Assembly: GCA_032622095.1 (NCBI GenBank)
Contig: CP136062.1
Span: forward strand, 223,958,578 to 224,022,577
Direction: 5' to 3'
DNA length: 64,000 bases
Source of the DNA: Siphonodentalium dalli
Taxonomy: Eukaryota > Mollusca > Scaphopoda > Gadilida > Siphonodentaliidae
Made by a program: the position numbers and the translations under genes. Position 1 is the first letter of the stretch; each line of letters starts with the position of its first letter. Under the pieces are notes generated by a model. The model searched no databases, had not been told where the DNA came from, and saw only the letters and a list, made by a program, of their open reading frames with translations. Below are positions 35,158 through 44,635 of this stretch, one piece after another.

Positions 35158-36682
35158 AATGTATGTAAATGAAATCCTTTTACCTAAAAGTCTGACACAG
35201 CAGGTTACATCACCTCTGGTCGGCGCCTGACAATGAATGGCTAACTATATCGCTATTCCATGATTATATATGTCCATCATTTAACCGCAAAAGTGGTATA
35301 TCACACACTTTATTCGGCGGCTCCATTCATTAAGTGTGTTTCGACCTATTATTTATTGACCGGGTCATCTTCAGGGGCGCTGGTCATTATGTGAGTACCA
35401 TGTGTACTAGCAAAAACTAGAAAACCTAGTAAAATCAGCCGATCCCAGAACCAATCACTATGGCGATGGTCGCATTCACAAGTGATAACAGCTGAGCCAA
35501 AATTTCAATCTCTGTGGCGAGACATAGGTGGATTAACCACAATTAGGCTGTATCAGCTTAAGGCCAGGAATATACATCGCTCTATGGTGGGAATCTCAGG
35601 TGGATTAACCACAAGCTTGAGTCACTGGCATCTTCACTCGGCCGAGTCTATCGCGAGACTGACAATTCGTGCCAAAAATTGTCTTGACGTGGGATCACGC
35701 CTTGCCAGATGGTGGCAAATTGGATTTTCAATAATGCCGCCAATCCCGTGATACGCGCTTAGATTGACACCCGTCGACTATTACACGATTACATAATATC
35801 TACGGGTGCACTCGATATTCGCTCCCAGTATTGTGCTGTCCGATACGAAACAGAACCAGATGATTCAATGGAGTCCACCCGCCGGCGTGAATAGATTTGG
35901 ACGAAATTTAAAACGTGGTTAGATATGGCTGCAATTATTCAAACCGTGTCAAAAGTGCACAAGAGTGCATGATTAGGTGACTGACGGAACTATTGGTGGC
36001 AAAGCTGCCTGCTTCTCGATCTGGATTTTATGATGTACAGTGGTTGTCGAGGAAATTCCTTTCGACCTAAAATCTCTGATGAGTTTTATTGGCGGTCAAG
36101 CCACATAGTGCTATCCGGTTTCGCTTTGACCATGTACATAGAACGCCCTGTTGCATTTTGATAGCGAAGCAAGTGCCTAGATCCGTGTTGACCCTCACTC
36201 TAATGGATTAGTCGACCTTGTTGAACACGATTAGAAGTAGCTTCCACAATTTCGTGCATTTACATTCATTTAGTAATTGGCCACCTATGTGCACCAAGCG
36301 ACATCTAGCCCTTTAATGGAGAGAACACCGATCAGCGTGAGGCCTAATGTCATCACTTGTGAATAATCCACATGCGACAATCGCCATAGTGATTGGTTCT
36401 GGGATCGGCTGATATTACTAGTTTTTCTAGTTTTTGCTAGTACACATGGTACTCACAGAATGACCAGCGCACCTGACGATGACCCGGTCAATAAATAATA
36501 GGTCGAAACAATGAATGGAGCCGCCGAATAAAGTGTCATATACAACTTTTGCGGTTAAATGATGGACATATATAATTATGCAATAGCGATCTAGTTAGCA
36601 ATTCATTGTCGGGCGCCGACCAGAGGTGACGTAACCTGCTGTGTCAGACTTTTAGGTAGAAAAGGATTTCATTTACATACAC
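35158..36682. mobile_element. element with inverted repeats of about 340 bp
   Basis: 35158-35495 and 36340-36682 are inverted copies (for example 'tgtatgtaaatgaaatcc' against 'ggatttcatttacataca', and 'ccgatcccagaaccaatcac' against its complement). The interior of about 840 bp has no recognisable protein. The arms carry 'gaccgggtcatcttcagg' and 'ttcgacctattatttatt', a style of sequence often seen around Penelope-like elements. That assignment is only a guess. Confidence 0.75.
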
Positions 36683-36773
36683 TAAGGGCATTACTGTATA
36701 CCCCTAAGACACCCACACAACAAATATTATAAACCAGTAAACCACATTAATGTTTCTCATTTCCTTTCATCAG

Positions 36774-36884
36774 ATGTGGATGAATGTGTTAATAACCCTT
36801 GTATCAACGGGAACTGCACAAACACCAACGGGTCATACTACTGCAATTGTACAGCTGGGTATGAAGGCAATCTCTGTGATACAG
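36774..36884 (+). CDS. EGF exon 7 (cbEGF)
   Basis: Acceptor 'tttcatcag', donor 'acag/gtcagt', 111 bp. It encodes [26 protein letters not shown] and [11 protein letters not shown]. It is the last of the nearly identical single-EGF exons. Its downstream intron again carries the duplicated block (36885-37320). Confidence 0.88.
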
Positions 36885-37320
36885 GTCAGTATAAATATAT
36901 CATTATCAGTATATGTATATATATTTATACAACGAGCCTTTATTGTCGGAAAATTTATCTCGGTAAGCTGCAATAACCGATTACTCAAAACTTATTGCTA
37001 GAATTTTAATAAGTGACGATTCGATTTGATTCGATGTGAAATCCTTGACATGATTCGTTTCAAGATTTGATTCAAGCCGCAAATGCCTGATTCGTCTGAG
37101 TCTAGATATTATTTTATCAATAAATATCTTTATAGTATTTATGACAGTGACAAAAATTCATTGTCGACGGTTTGGCATTGGGATTTCATTCACTTAGAAA
37201 CTTTAGTTTATAGATTTTTTGATGATTAATGATTAATGTTTATAGGATTCCTTGTGAAAATAAATTTGAAGGAAGCCGATAGGAGTATTATGCCATGAGT
37301 GGCGTTGCTCTTGTTAGCTG
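36885..37320 (+). repeat. intron block duplicated after exons 4, 5 and 7
   Basis: Also at 33614-34065 and 34264-34560. Shared words in order: 'aaatatatcattatcagta', 'gcaataaccgatta', 'gatgtgaaatccttgacatg', 'atcaataaatatctttgta' (partly missing after exon 5). This shows duplication units of exon plus intron. Confidence 0.85.
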
Positions 37321-37338
37321 CTATAATGATTATAAAGT

Positions 37339-37411
37339 TCTGCTTACCTGTATACTTATCAAAGAGCAGAGCTTACCTGTATACTTATCAAAGAACTTAC
37401 CTGTATATTTC
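37339..37411 (+). repeat. 24-26 bp tandem repeat, left part (continues at 39047-39155)
   Basis: Units like 'agcttacctgtatacttatc' + 'aaag' recur here and, after the hAT insertion, as 'agctaaccagtgtatacttc' + 'tcaaag' up to 18 bp before exon 8. Confidence 0.8.
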
Positions 37412-37672
37412 TCATAGAGTAGGCTCCTGCGAATATTCGATATTCGATTCAAGATTCGATTCGAAAGTCAAATTCCATTCGAATTCGAGTCGAAATTGCC
37501 AACTCGAAATTTCGAATATACTATGACGGAAAAGTAGGCTGTTTCAGGACAAGTACACATGTCGATCTTAGGTGTTTGTGGCATTTAATTCCAGAAAATC
37601 TCCCCCCCCTCCTAGCATCCCGGGATGCGACGGGAGGAGAGGGATTTTTTCTTATATTGGAATGAACGACGA

Positions 37673-38139
37673 GGAGGGATAAACATGCATCCTAATTTGT
37701 TATGCGATCAAATGCTGGCTTTTTCGGTTTTATTATTACCGACTTTATCTTGTTAGGCGAGGGTAACGGGCTGATCAGTCTTGGAACTGCGCCGCTGTAG
37801 ATACCGTCACCGTCAGTTGCGAAACCCAACAGTTCGCGATCCTCTGAATCACTTGCGTAAGAATCTCTAATTTGTCGTTGAGACATGTCTTCTAATATAG
37901 CGATGAGCTAAACTGGAGCGATGAGCTCTGTATAAACGTAGCGATGAGCTAGAGTGTGACCTTCGTTGATCGCTCAACAAAAAAAGTCGCTCTCACTGTA
38001 GTGACACAAACCTATATAGCAGAGCTGGTCATCAATCATGACGTCATAATCCGCTCTGCACGGTCGAATTTTCGACCTGCTCTCCTAATTATTGAGTGAT
38101 TTGATCGCATAACAAATTAGGATGCATGTTTATCCCTCC
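37673..38139. mobile_element. nested element with inverted ends of about 40 bp
   Basis: 'ggagggataaacatgcatcc' on the left is mirrored by 'ggatgcatgtttatccctcc' on the right, continuing into 'aatttgttatgcgatcaaat'. It sits within the hAT element. A 64-codon - strand frame (37692-37886) starts close to one end, is acidic at first and basic later, and could be the first exon of a lost transposase. This is unproven. Confidence 0.75.
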
Positions 38140-38519
38140 GAGGAGTGAATGGAGATATGGGAAAAAATTATGTATATATGCACATTATAATTCTTATTGT
38201 ACATAGCCAACAATTAGCCACGATAGGACGACTAAATACGTCTGAATTATATAGCTTTAAAATGGTAGCAAAAGCTAGCAGATAGCCAATGGGCCGACGA
38301 CGCGGTAAATTATAATAGCTATGAGACTGGGCTACCGATAGCGGTATCCATCGTCTATTCGATTCCGCGTTATGTAATATGGGTGAGAATGTAAACAACA
38401 CATGTTCCTGGTGTCGAAAAGTGCATTTTGGCACTGTTCTCTTTTGAAGTTGACTTTCAGTTTCGGAGTTTTCTTTTACAATGGACAAAATGTCGTCCAT
38501 CATTCATGTTTATATTAAA

Positions 38520-38664
38520 CATGATAAAGCTGCAGGCACGTGTGATGAATGCAACATGCATGGTGTATAAATCGCAAGCATCTGGGACAATGACCCATCT
38601 ATGGAATCATCTGTTCAAGAAGCATCAACCAATACATGAAGAGGCTACACTGCAACTGTTGTAG
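38520..38664 (+). pseudogene. BED-type zinc-finger remnant of a hAT transposase
   Basis: One frame gives GTCDEC (the C-x2-C pair). After a frame change the other gives KSQASGTMTHLWNHLFKKHQ, the GT-x2-L-x2-HL-x3-H half of a BED finger. Its position inside a hAT element with matching target duplications supports this. The rest of the ORF is not recognisable. Confidence 0.65.
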
Positions 38665-39172
38665 CATCTTCAAGTTTATAACAACGGGTGTTTCCGAATG
38701 CCAATTTGCAATTTTGCATGTACATGCAAACTGTAGAAATTTCGTGTGATTTTAGTTTGATAATCCGTTTAGTGGTAATATATTAATCGTTGTGATGGCC
38801 GCATGGACGTTTTAATCTGCTTTGTTTTCTTGACAATTATAAATTGAAGTTAATAGTATATCAAACGACGGTTTATCGCCACATAAGTTCTGATGGAACT
38901 TCATGCATGTAGTTCATAGAACGTTTCACAAATAATCTAATCTAATTGAGAATGCAACACACAGATATGATTCGATTCGATATTCGATTCGATTTCGTGA
39001 ATTCGATTCGATCAAAATATCCAATTCGCAGGACCCTATCATAGAGCTAACCAGTGTATACTTCTCAAAGAGCTTACCTGTATACTTCTCAAAGAGCTAA
39101 CCAGTGTATACTTCTCAAAGAGCTAACCAGTGGTTACATCTCAAAGAGCTAACATGTATTCATCTATTCCAG

Positions 39173-39505
39173 ATATAAATGAATGTGAGTCGAATTCTTG
39201 TCAGAATGGCATGTGCATTGATGAAATCAACAGCTACAAGTGTAACTGCTCAGATGGTTATAACGGAACATTTTGTGAGATTGACATCAACGAATGTCCA
39301 ACGGATCCTTGCTGGAACGGGACGTGTGTCAACGAAATAAACATATTCAGCTGCAATTGTAACCCAGGCTATAATGGAACATTGTGTGAGATTGAAATCA
39401 ATGAATGCGGGTCAAATCCTTGCTGGAATGGGACGTGTTTGGATGAAATCAATGGATTCATCTGTAATTGTTATGCTGGTTATAACGGAACACTTTGTGA
39501 AATAG
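39173..39505 (+). CDS. EGF exon 8, three cbEGF domains
   Basis: Acceptor 'tctattccag', donor 'aatag/gtaagc', 333 bp, phase 1-1, three complete domains of 37 residues. They read DINECESNSCQNGMC, then DINECPTDPCWNGTC, then EINECGSNPCWNGTC. All carry the hydroxylation pattern (for example CIDEINSYKCNC) and NGT sequons. The sequence differs clearly from exons 2-7, so this exon belongs to an older part of the array or has lost introns. Confidence 0.9.
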
Positions 39506-39583
39506 GTAAGCTCTATTTAATGGTGAATATTCCCCTCGTAGATAAGTTACCAGGCCTCAAAACATGGTTCTAAACATTTGCAT

Positions 39584-39672
39584 AAAGATGTCCCCAGAGG
39601 ATGAATTTAATGATGCTACCCCACACAGAAGGCTAGCATCACTAAATTCATATTCTGGGAACCTCATTATGC
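39584..39672. mobile_element. palindromic MITE, AGAGGGTGAATTTAGTGATG family
   Basis: The arms 'ccccagaggatgaatttaat' and 'ctaaattcatattctggga' are slightly diverged, so this is an older copy. It starts 78 bp after exon 8. Confidence 0.7.
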
Positions 39673-39927
39673 ATGGCTTCATCTGCTATAGGAGACCTAG
39701 TCTCAGAATTAAGTCAACAGATGGTGAGGATGTTGATGTGCACCCATTGGGCACCTCAATTATGCATTGTGTCGTCTGCCAATTTGGGGATATAGAAACA
39801 AAACTAAAAAACTTGTTAACTTGATAATAAAGATACTTTCCAGAGAAGATGAGGCCTGAGCAGAATGAGGGCCCCAGACGGTGAATAATTTAGTGCGGGG
39901 TAGCGTAACTAAATTCACCCTCTGGGG

Positions 39928-40315
39928 CAGGGACCAGCCTAGGGTCAAAATATAGGGAGAAGTGACTTCTCCCTCTTGGAAAAATAAGGAGAAGTGAGGG
40001 CTTACCAGGGAGAAGTGGAGCATTAGTGCGACTATTTGTCGCTAGTAACTATTCATTAGAACTGATTGTTTTAGCTGTTATTATTGTCCACAATAGATTT
40101 TCTACATGTGTGAGGATAAACTGGAAGTGTTAAGCTGAGCAGTAGATCATCCAGTCACCAATTCTTCAGGGAGATTAAAAATTTAACTAAAAAATTTTTT
40201 TTTTTTTTTTTTTTTTTTTAGGGAGACATCCACTTCTCCCTGACGTCATTTCAGGGAGACTTGAGGCCACACAGGGCGACTATTTCGCCCACGTCGCCCC
40301 CTAGGCTGGTCCCTG
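39928..40315. mobile_element. non-autonomous hAT element nested in a palindromic MITE
   Basis: The ends 'cagggaccagcctaggg' and 'cctaggctggtccctg' are inverted. CTCTGGGG is duplicated at 39920-39927 and 40316-40323. Inside are repeated 'agggagaagtg'/'cacttctccct' words and a run of about 25 T at 40195-40219. No ORF. The target is the 'accctctggggc' arm of a MITE at 39862-39927. Confidence 0.9.
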
Positions 40316-40323
40316 CTCTGGGG

Positions 40324-42290
40324 CAAGTCACTTTTTAATCCCTCAAGAAAAGTTGAACAATATTGGTCAATCAATACCATTCATTTCAGGAAACTCTAAC
40401 AACATCATTATATTAGTGGTGTTTTATAAGGTTTAGGAATGTTAACACCTCTAATAAGATGCAGTTAATCTCATAGCATTTAGTATCGACGGATGGAAGG
40501 ATAACTAGTATTTAGTGTGGTGGTTGTGTTTACATAGCTATTAATCCTCCTGTGATGTGCCCTTCTGATGAAGAAAACCCCCAACAGTCTTTCAAACCGT
40601 GCGTGTTGAAACAAAAGACTTAAAGTGGCAGGTTGCTGAAAATGATACTATCAGGATAGCATTTGGCAAATGCTAAAATAATTTGGCAAAAACTAATTTC
40701 ATTTGGCAATTATTTGGCAAAAGTAAATTTTGTTCCAGCGCGGACCCTGCCTACAGGTCACATATCTCATCCTATCATCACCAAACTGTGTACGGATCTT
40801 CATTTTTCCGATATTCGTTAAAGGAGAGGCCGATCACGATCGGCAGATGTTTAACCCATACCTTAGCGATAGCGATCTTTTTATGAGTGCAAGAATTTCA
40901 ACAATTCACAGCGTACTATTATTTATTAGTTTCATAGTGGAATCAGACATATTGAGCAACTTGCTCATTTAAACACAATAGGAACATGGATATGACATTG
41001 AATTTCAACCTATTCGGTCACTCCAACAGAGATACATGTATGTGTGATAGATTGATAAAGATAATTATACCCAAACACAGTCAGACAGATGCACCATAGC
41101 TGTTAAAGATATAATAGTTACAATATTAACATCATAATAACTCTATTTATTTACTTCTTACAATGGAACCTGAGTCATAACAGATTATGTTGTTGTGTTA
41201 GCTGCATAGTAAAAGTTATGGGATGATTGAGATTAGAGACCAACGAACACCTGAACATCTATATAAGTGAGGGGTGTATAGACCTTGATATTAAATATGA
41301 TTGATAATGGTTGGATATAAAATATTTTAATACAGAATTATCAGATAACTAAAGGAGAGATGTGAGAAGGGTCAAATTGAAAATATTAGAGTCATAACAT
41401 TGGATCGCGTACAGTATACATGTACCTATGGTTAATTTTATTCTAAGCTGATCATTGGAAAGATACAATGTCTGTAACAGCAGAAATATTATTAAATATT
41501 GGGTTAATATTCTCAAAACCATTCAATCAATACCAAAATCTATACATGTGAAGAATGTGTCACAATCAACCTGAATGAGATTATAAAAGTGATTGGGTGA
41601 AAAATATTTGACCAATAAGTCAGCTTTAAGAATACCAGAACCATTATTATTATCCTGCAGCCCAAATGCAATAGAGGGAATTTCAAAATAAGGTATATCC
41701 TCAAATGATGAATATTCAATTGGTGGCTTATAATTAAAATAGAAATTCTTAGTGAACCTGGCCCAAGGCGAAAGAGATAATTTAAAATCTGCCTATCAGA
41801 TATGATGTGTCTATGGAATAGGTTAATTTTAATCCTGAAATACATGCAAGTGAAAAGTGGATCACGATCAACCTGGACATAGAATAGGAGAATGAACATA
41901 TGATGTGTGGAGAGTGTTAATCATTTTCAATGACATATCATATGATGGAACTAATGTGTGGATAAATATTTTTCTCAAAATAAGACAACAGTGTCTCTGT
42001 AAAGAACAATTCTCTAAACAGCCATGCCCCAGAACATCCTTCACATGGACAATGGACTATTTGTATTAATGCCATGAACATGTTTCAACAGGTTGGGTTA
42101 AATTACTATTGCACACAAACTGGAGTAAAGTATCATCAATCACTTAAATTTGACAGCTCTGGGAGGAGCAGTGGTTTAGCAAAGAGTATCCAGTGTCATT
42201 TTCTGATTCCAATAAAGCAGATTACTGTGTAAAGTTGTTTGTCTTAAATTCTCACAGGGCATATACAATAGGTAGTAAATTACTTGAATT
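40324..42290. other. intron, no gene or clear element recognised
   Basis: AT-rich sequence. 40730-40810 resembles the dispersed repeat of 1-1450. A 119-codon - strand frame at 41540-41899 is hydrophobic but shows no known motif and no support. Confidence 0.4.
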
Positions 42291-43420
42291 ATAAAGGGCC
42301 ATAACTCTGTTAAAATATATCGGATCAAACCCAAATTTGAACTTGATCTCTATTTCGGGGTGATGACCACATGTACCAAATTTGGTGTAGATCAGATGAA
42401 AAATGTTTTGAGTCATAGCAGCTTGCGTGAGTACTAAGTAAACATAAGTGTGAAAAGGGTTAATTAAATGATACCAAAAACCATACAGATAAAGAACGTG
42501 CTAAGAAAAACCTAGGTAAGAAATATGAGGCATATCAGAAGAAAATTGTTTGACTTAGATGCATCAGATAGCATTTGTGTGCAGGGTTAATTATTTTCTA
42601 AACTGATCAACTGATCGATACCAAAAACTATACAGGTGAGGGGTGTGTCATTATAAACCTACATATCAAATATGAAAACAATCGAACAAAAAATACTTTG
42701 GTTACAGCATCGGATAGCTCATGCCTATGTGCAGAAGCAAAGTGTTAATAATTTCTAAACCGATCAACCGATCGATACCAAAAACTATACAGGTGAGAAG
42801 TGTGTCATCATAAACATGCACATAAAATTTGAACACGATTCGATAAAAAATGTTTGAATAAATGAATCGGATAGAAAGTGTCTACGGACAGACGGACGGA
42901 CGGACAGACGAACGACGGATGGTTGATCCGGACGTTGGCATTATGTGTACCATACATGGTATGGGTACACATAAAAACATGGCTACCAGCAGCCATCTTG
43001 GATTTCAAATTTCAATCCATCAGCACACCATGCAGGCCGCATTTATTGGGGAATTGTTTTGAAAATTTAAAGGCATTTTAGGATCACCTATAGATAGGAG
43101 CTATCAAATTTGAAAAAATTTCAATGAAAACATGACTGTGACAGCCATCTACTGCATGTCTACTGCATGGGAGTCATCAAAATTTTCCGAATTTCTCTAT
43201 AAAACATGACTGCCAGTGTACTCTTTGCTTGTATAAATCCTTTAGAACACCCTACAGGCCACATCCCTCATCCAATCATCACCAAACTTTATACATATCT
43301 TAGGGGTTACCTCTAGATGGGAGCCATCAATTTTTTTTTCCGAAATTTGTTATGTTGGGTTTCAAATTTGAATCCATTGGCACACCCTGTAGCCCACATT
43401 TATTGGAGAATAGTACCCAT
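42290..43420. repeat. dispersed repeat blocks
   Basis: Repeated words 'aaccgatcgatacca', 'actatacaggtgag' and 'gtgtgtcat' between 42470 and 42800. A (GGAC)n patch at 42885-42912 follows, then units with 'catccaatcatcaccaaact' and 'gccagcagccat' shared with 60-1450. Confidence 0.55.
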
Positions 43421-43542
43421 AAATTTGTCCTGAATAGCTCATGAGTAAGCTAATGCCCACCATAAAAATCACTGTGTCTAGTTACATATTCATCCACAGA
43501 TTAGAATTGAACTTAACCCTTTACCCAACAGAACGGCCCTGT

Positions 43543-43611
43543 GCCAATGCATTCTCTTATATATACGAGTCGACCATAGGTCGCCTCGCATATATAAGAG
43601 AATGCATTGGC
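43543..43611. repeat. 69-bp hairpin, copy 1
   Basis: 'gccaatgcattctcttatat' and its complement form a 33-bp stem with very few mismatches and a 3-base loop. Other copies: 43691-43759, 60619-60687, 60769-60837, 61372-61440. Confidence 0.92.
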
Positions 43612-43690
43612 TTAACACATTAAAAATTATAAAATTGTTAAAGAATGTAAGAAAAAATGGTAAAAAGTGTTAAAAAAAGAGTTTGTTTAG

Positions 43691-43759
43691 GCCAATGCAT
43701 TCTCTTATATATGCAAGGCGACCTATGGTCGACTCGCATATATAAGAGAATGCATTGGC
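43691..43759. repeat. 69-bp hairpin, copy 2
   Basis: Same hairpin, reverse complement of copy 1 at its centre ('ggcgacctatggtcgactc'). The two hairpins are about 80 bp apart, and the pair ends in 'ggcattactg', like the tip of the CAGTAATGCC MITE family. Confidence 0.92.
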
Positions 43760-44105
43760 ACATGGCATTACTGTAACCATCACAATGTGGTCAATGAGCC
43801 GGTTCCAATGATATCCATATTTGTATGGTTTTATTGAGACAGACCCAAGATAATTTAGGCTGTTGAAACTTTATTTGGCCGGTTTTGGCCGGTTTGTTGG
43901 GTAAAGGGTTAAGGTGTATATTCTGACCCCCAGATCATTTTATATAAATATATGCCATAATATATACCATTTCCAAGAGGAAGTTTTATGAACTTATTTG
44001 GTGTACTAGTAATAAACTGTGAACATGTTGTTTTTGTTGAGATACCGACGTGTGTTCTGTGCTCAAGTTTCATCTGGGCTGTTCTGCAAGGCCTAATATT
44101 TTTAA

Positions 44106-44154
44106 TGGAAGGGGAATAACTCTATATCTTAAAGATATAGAGTTCTTCCGCTTC
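44106..44154. repeat. 24-bp-stem palindrome
   Basis: 'ggaataactctatatctt' is followed directly by 'aaagatatagagttcttcc'. Small hairpin in the intron before exon 9, possibly a MITE relic. Confidence 0.7.
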
Positions 44155-44414
44155 CTTTGAAAATAAATACATAGTTTGAATTCTGTCGCATTCTGGGAGC
44201 TGCAATGGGGAAAATGTTTCTATGATTTCACCTATTTTCTATTACTCAATGGGCACCTTCTGAGACACAGACATTCCAAATGGTGATGAATTAAAGTATT
44301 TTAATCATATTTTATGTTGTAGGTTATTAAAACTGTATATCAAGGCACTATAAAAAAAAAAGGTATATATTCTGAATTTTAAACTTGTCATCTTCATACC
44401 TATTTCTTCCATAG

Positions 44415-44528
44415 ATATCAATGAATGTGATTCGTCGCCTTGCCTCAATAGTGGAACCTGTCTCGATGCACTTAACAGTTACACATGCAAGTGTCTGAAC
44501 GGGACCGGTGGAGTACATTGTGAATCAA
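44415..44528 (+). CDS. EGF exon 9 (cbEGF, last seen)
   Basis: Acceptor 'tttcttccatag', donor 'gaatcaa/gtatgc', 114 bp, phase 1-1. It encodes [27 protein letters not shown] and [11 protein letters not shown]. It is the only domain here that fits the O-fucose consensus C2-x4-[ST]-C3 (CLNSGTC). The phase-1 donor requires at least one more exon, but none is recognisable in the remaining 19 kb. Confidence 0.85.
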
Positions 44529-44635
44529 GTATGCTATATATTATTTTCTTGTTTATTTTCCTTTTAAGCCCACTTTTTGAGGTCGCACCAATATTATATT
44601 TATCAGCTTAAAGGTCAACAAATCCAAGAGTTTAT

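Larger units (their letters stand above)
37420..39038. mobile_element. hAT element remnant, 1.6 kb, 8-bp target duplication
   Basis: The ends 'taggctcctgcgaat' and 'attcgcaggacccta' are inverted. TCATAGAG is duplicated exactly at 37412-37419 and 39039-39046. (ATTCG)n-rich subterminal sequence lies at both ends. Inside are a BED zinc-finger remnant (38520-38664) and a nested 467-bp element (37673-38139). Most of the transposase is missing. Confidence 0.9.
43517..43908. mobile_element. piggyBac-like MITE, 392 bp, TTAA flanks
   Basis: 'ccctttacccaacag' at the left and 'gtttgttgggtaaaggg' at the right are inverted and flanked by TTAA (43513-43516 and 43909-43912), the signature of piggyBac-type elements. 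It contains two 69-bp hairpins. Its two ends match the right and left ends of the 6.1-kb element at 54744-60863, so it is an internal-deletion relative. Confidence 0.85.
24883..44528 (+). other. gene span: EGF-repeat protein, nine exons seen, eleven EGF domains (partial gene)
   Basis: Nine + strand exons each encode one EGF-like domain, except exon 8, which encodes three. All are in phase 1-1, so each exon starts by completing a codon and adds a whole domain. Most domains begin D-[IVL]-[DN]-E-C and carry C-x-[DN]-x4-[FY]-x-C-x-C, the calcium-binding and Asp/Asn-hydroxylation signature of cbEGF modules. Six cysteines are present in each. Extracellular or membrane proteins such as Notch, fibropellins, fibrillins and crumbs share these modules, and the EGF exons alone do not say which this is. 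No signal peptide, transmembrane helix, stop codon, promoter or poly(A) site could be assigned. The missing ends may be outside the window or in short exons that I cannot see. N-x-[ST] sequons are common (NCT, NGS, NGT). The introns are filled with mobile elements. Confidence 0.8.

Noticed and set aside
35330-36510. 'gatgacccggtcaataaataataggtcgaaac' type sequence (read in parts: 'ctgacgatgacccgg', 'ggtcgaaac') as a hammerhead ribozyme of a Penelope-like element.
   Set aside because: The CUGAUGA box is not present as such (an extra base is inserted), so I keep only a loose resemblance.
41540-41899. 119-codon hydrophobic - strand frame as a membrane protein.
   Set aside because: The hydrophobicity follows from T/A-rich sequence; no family motif.
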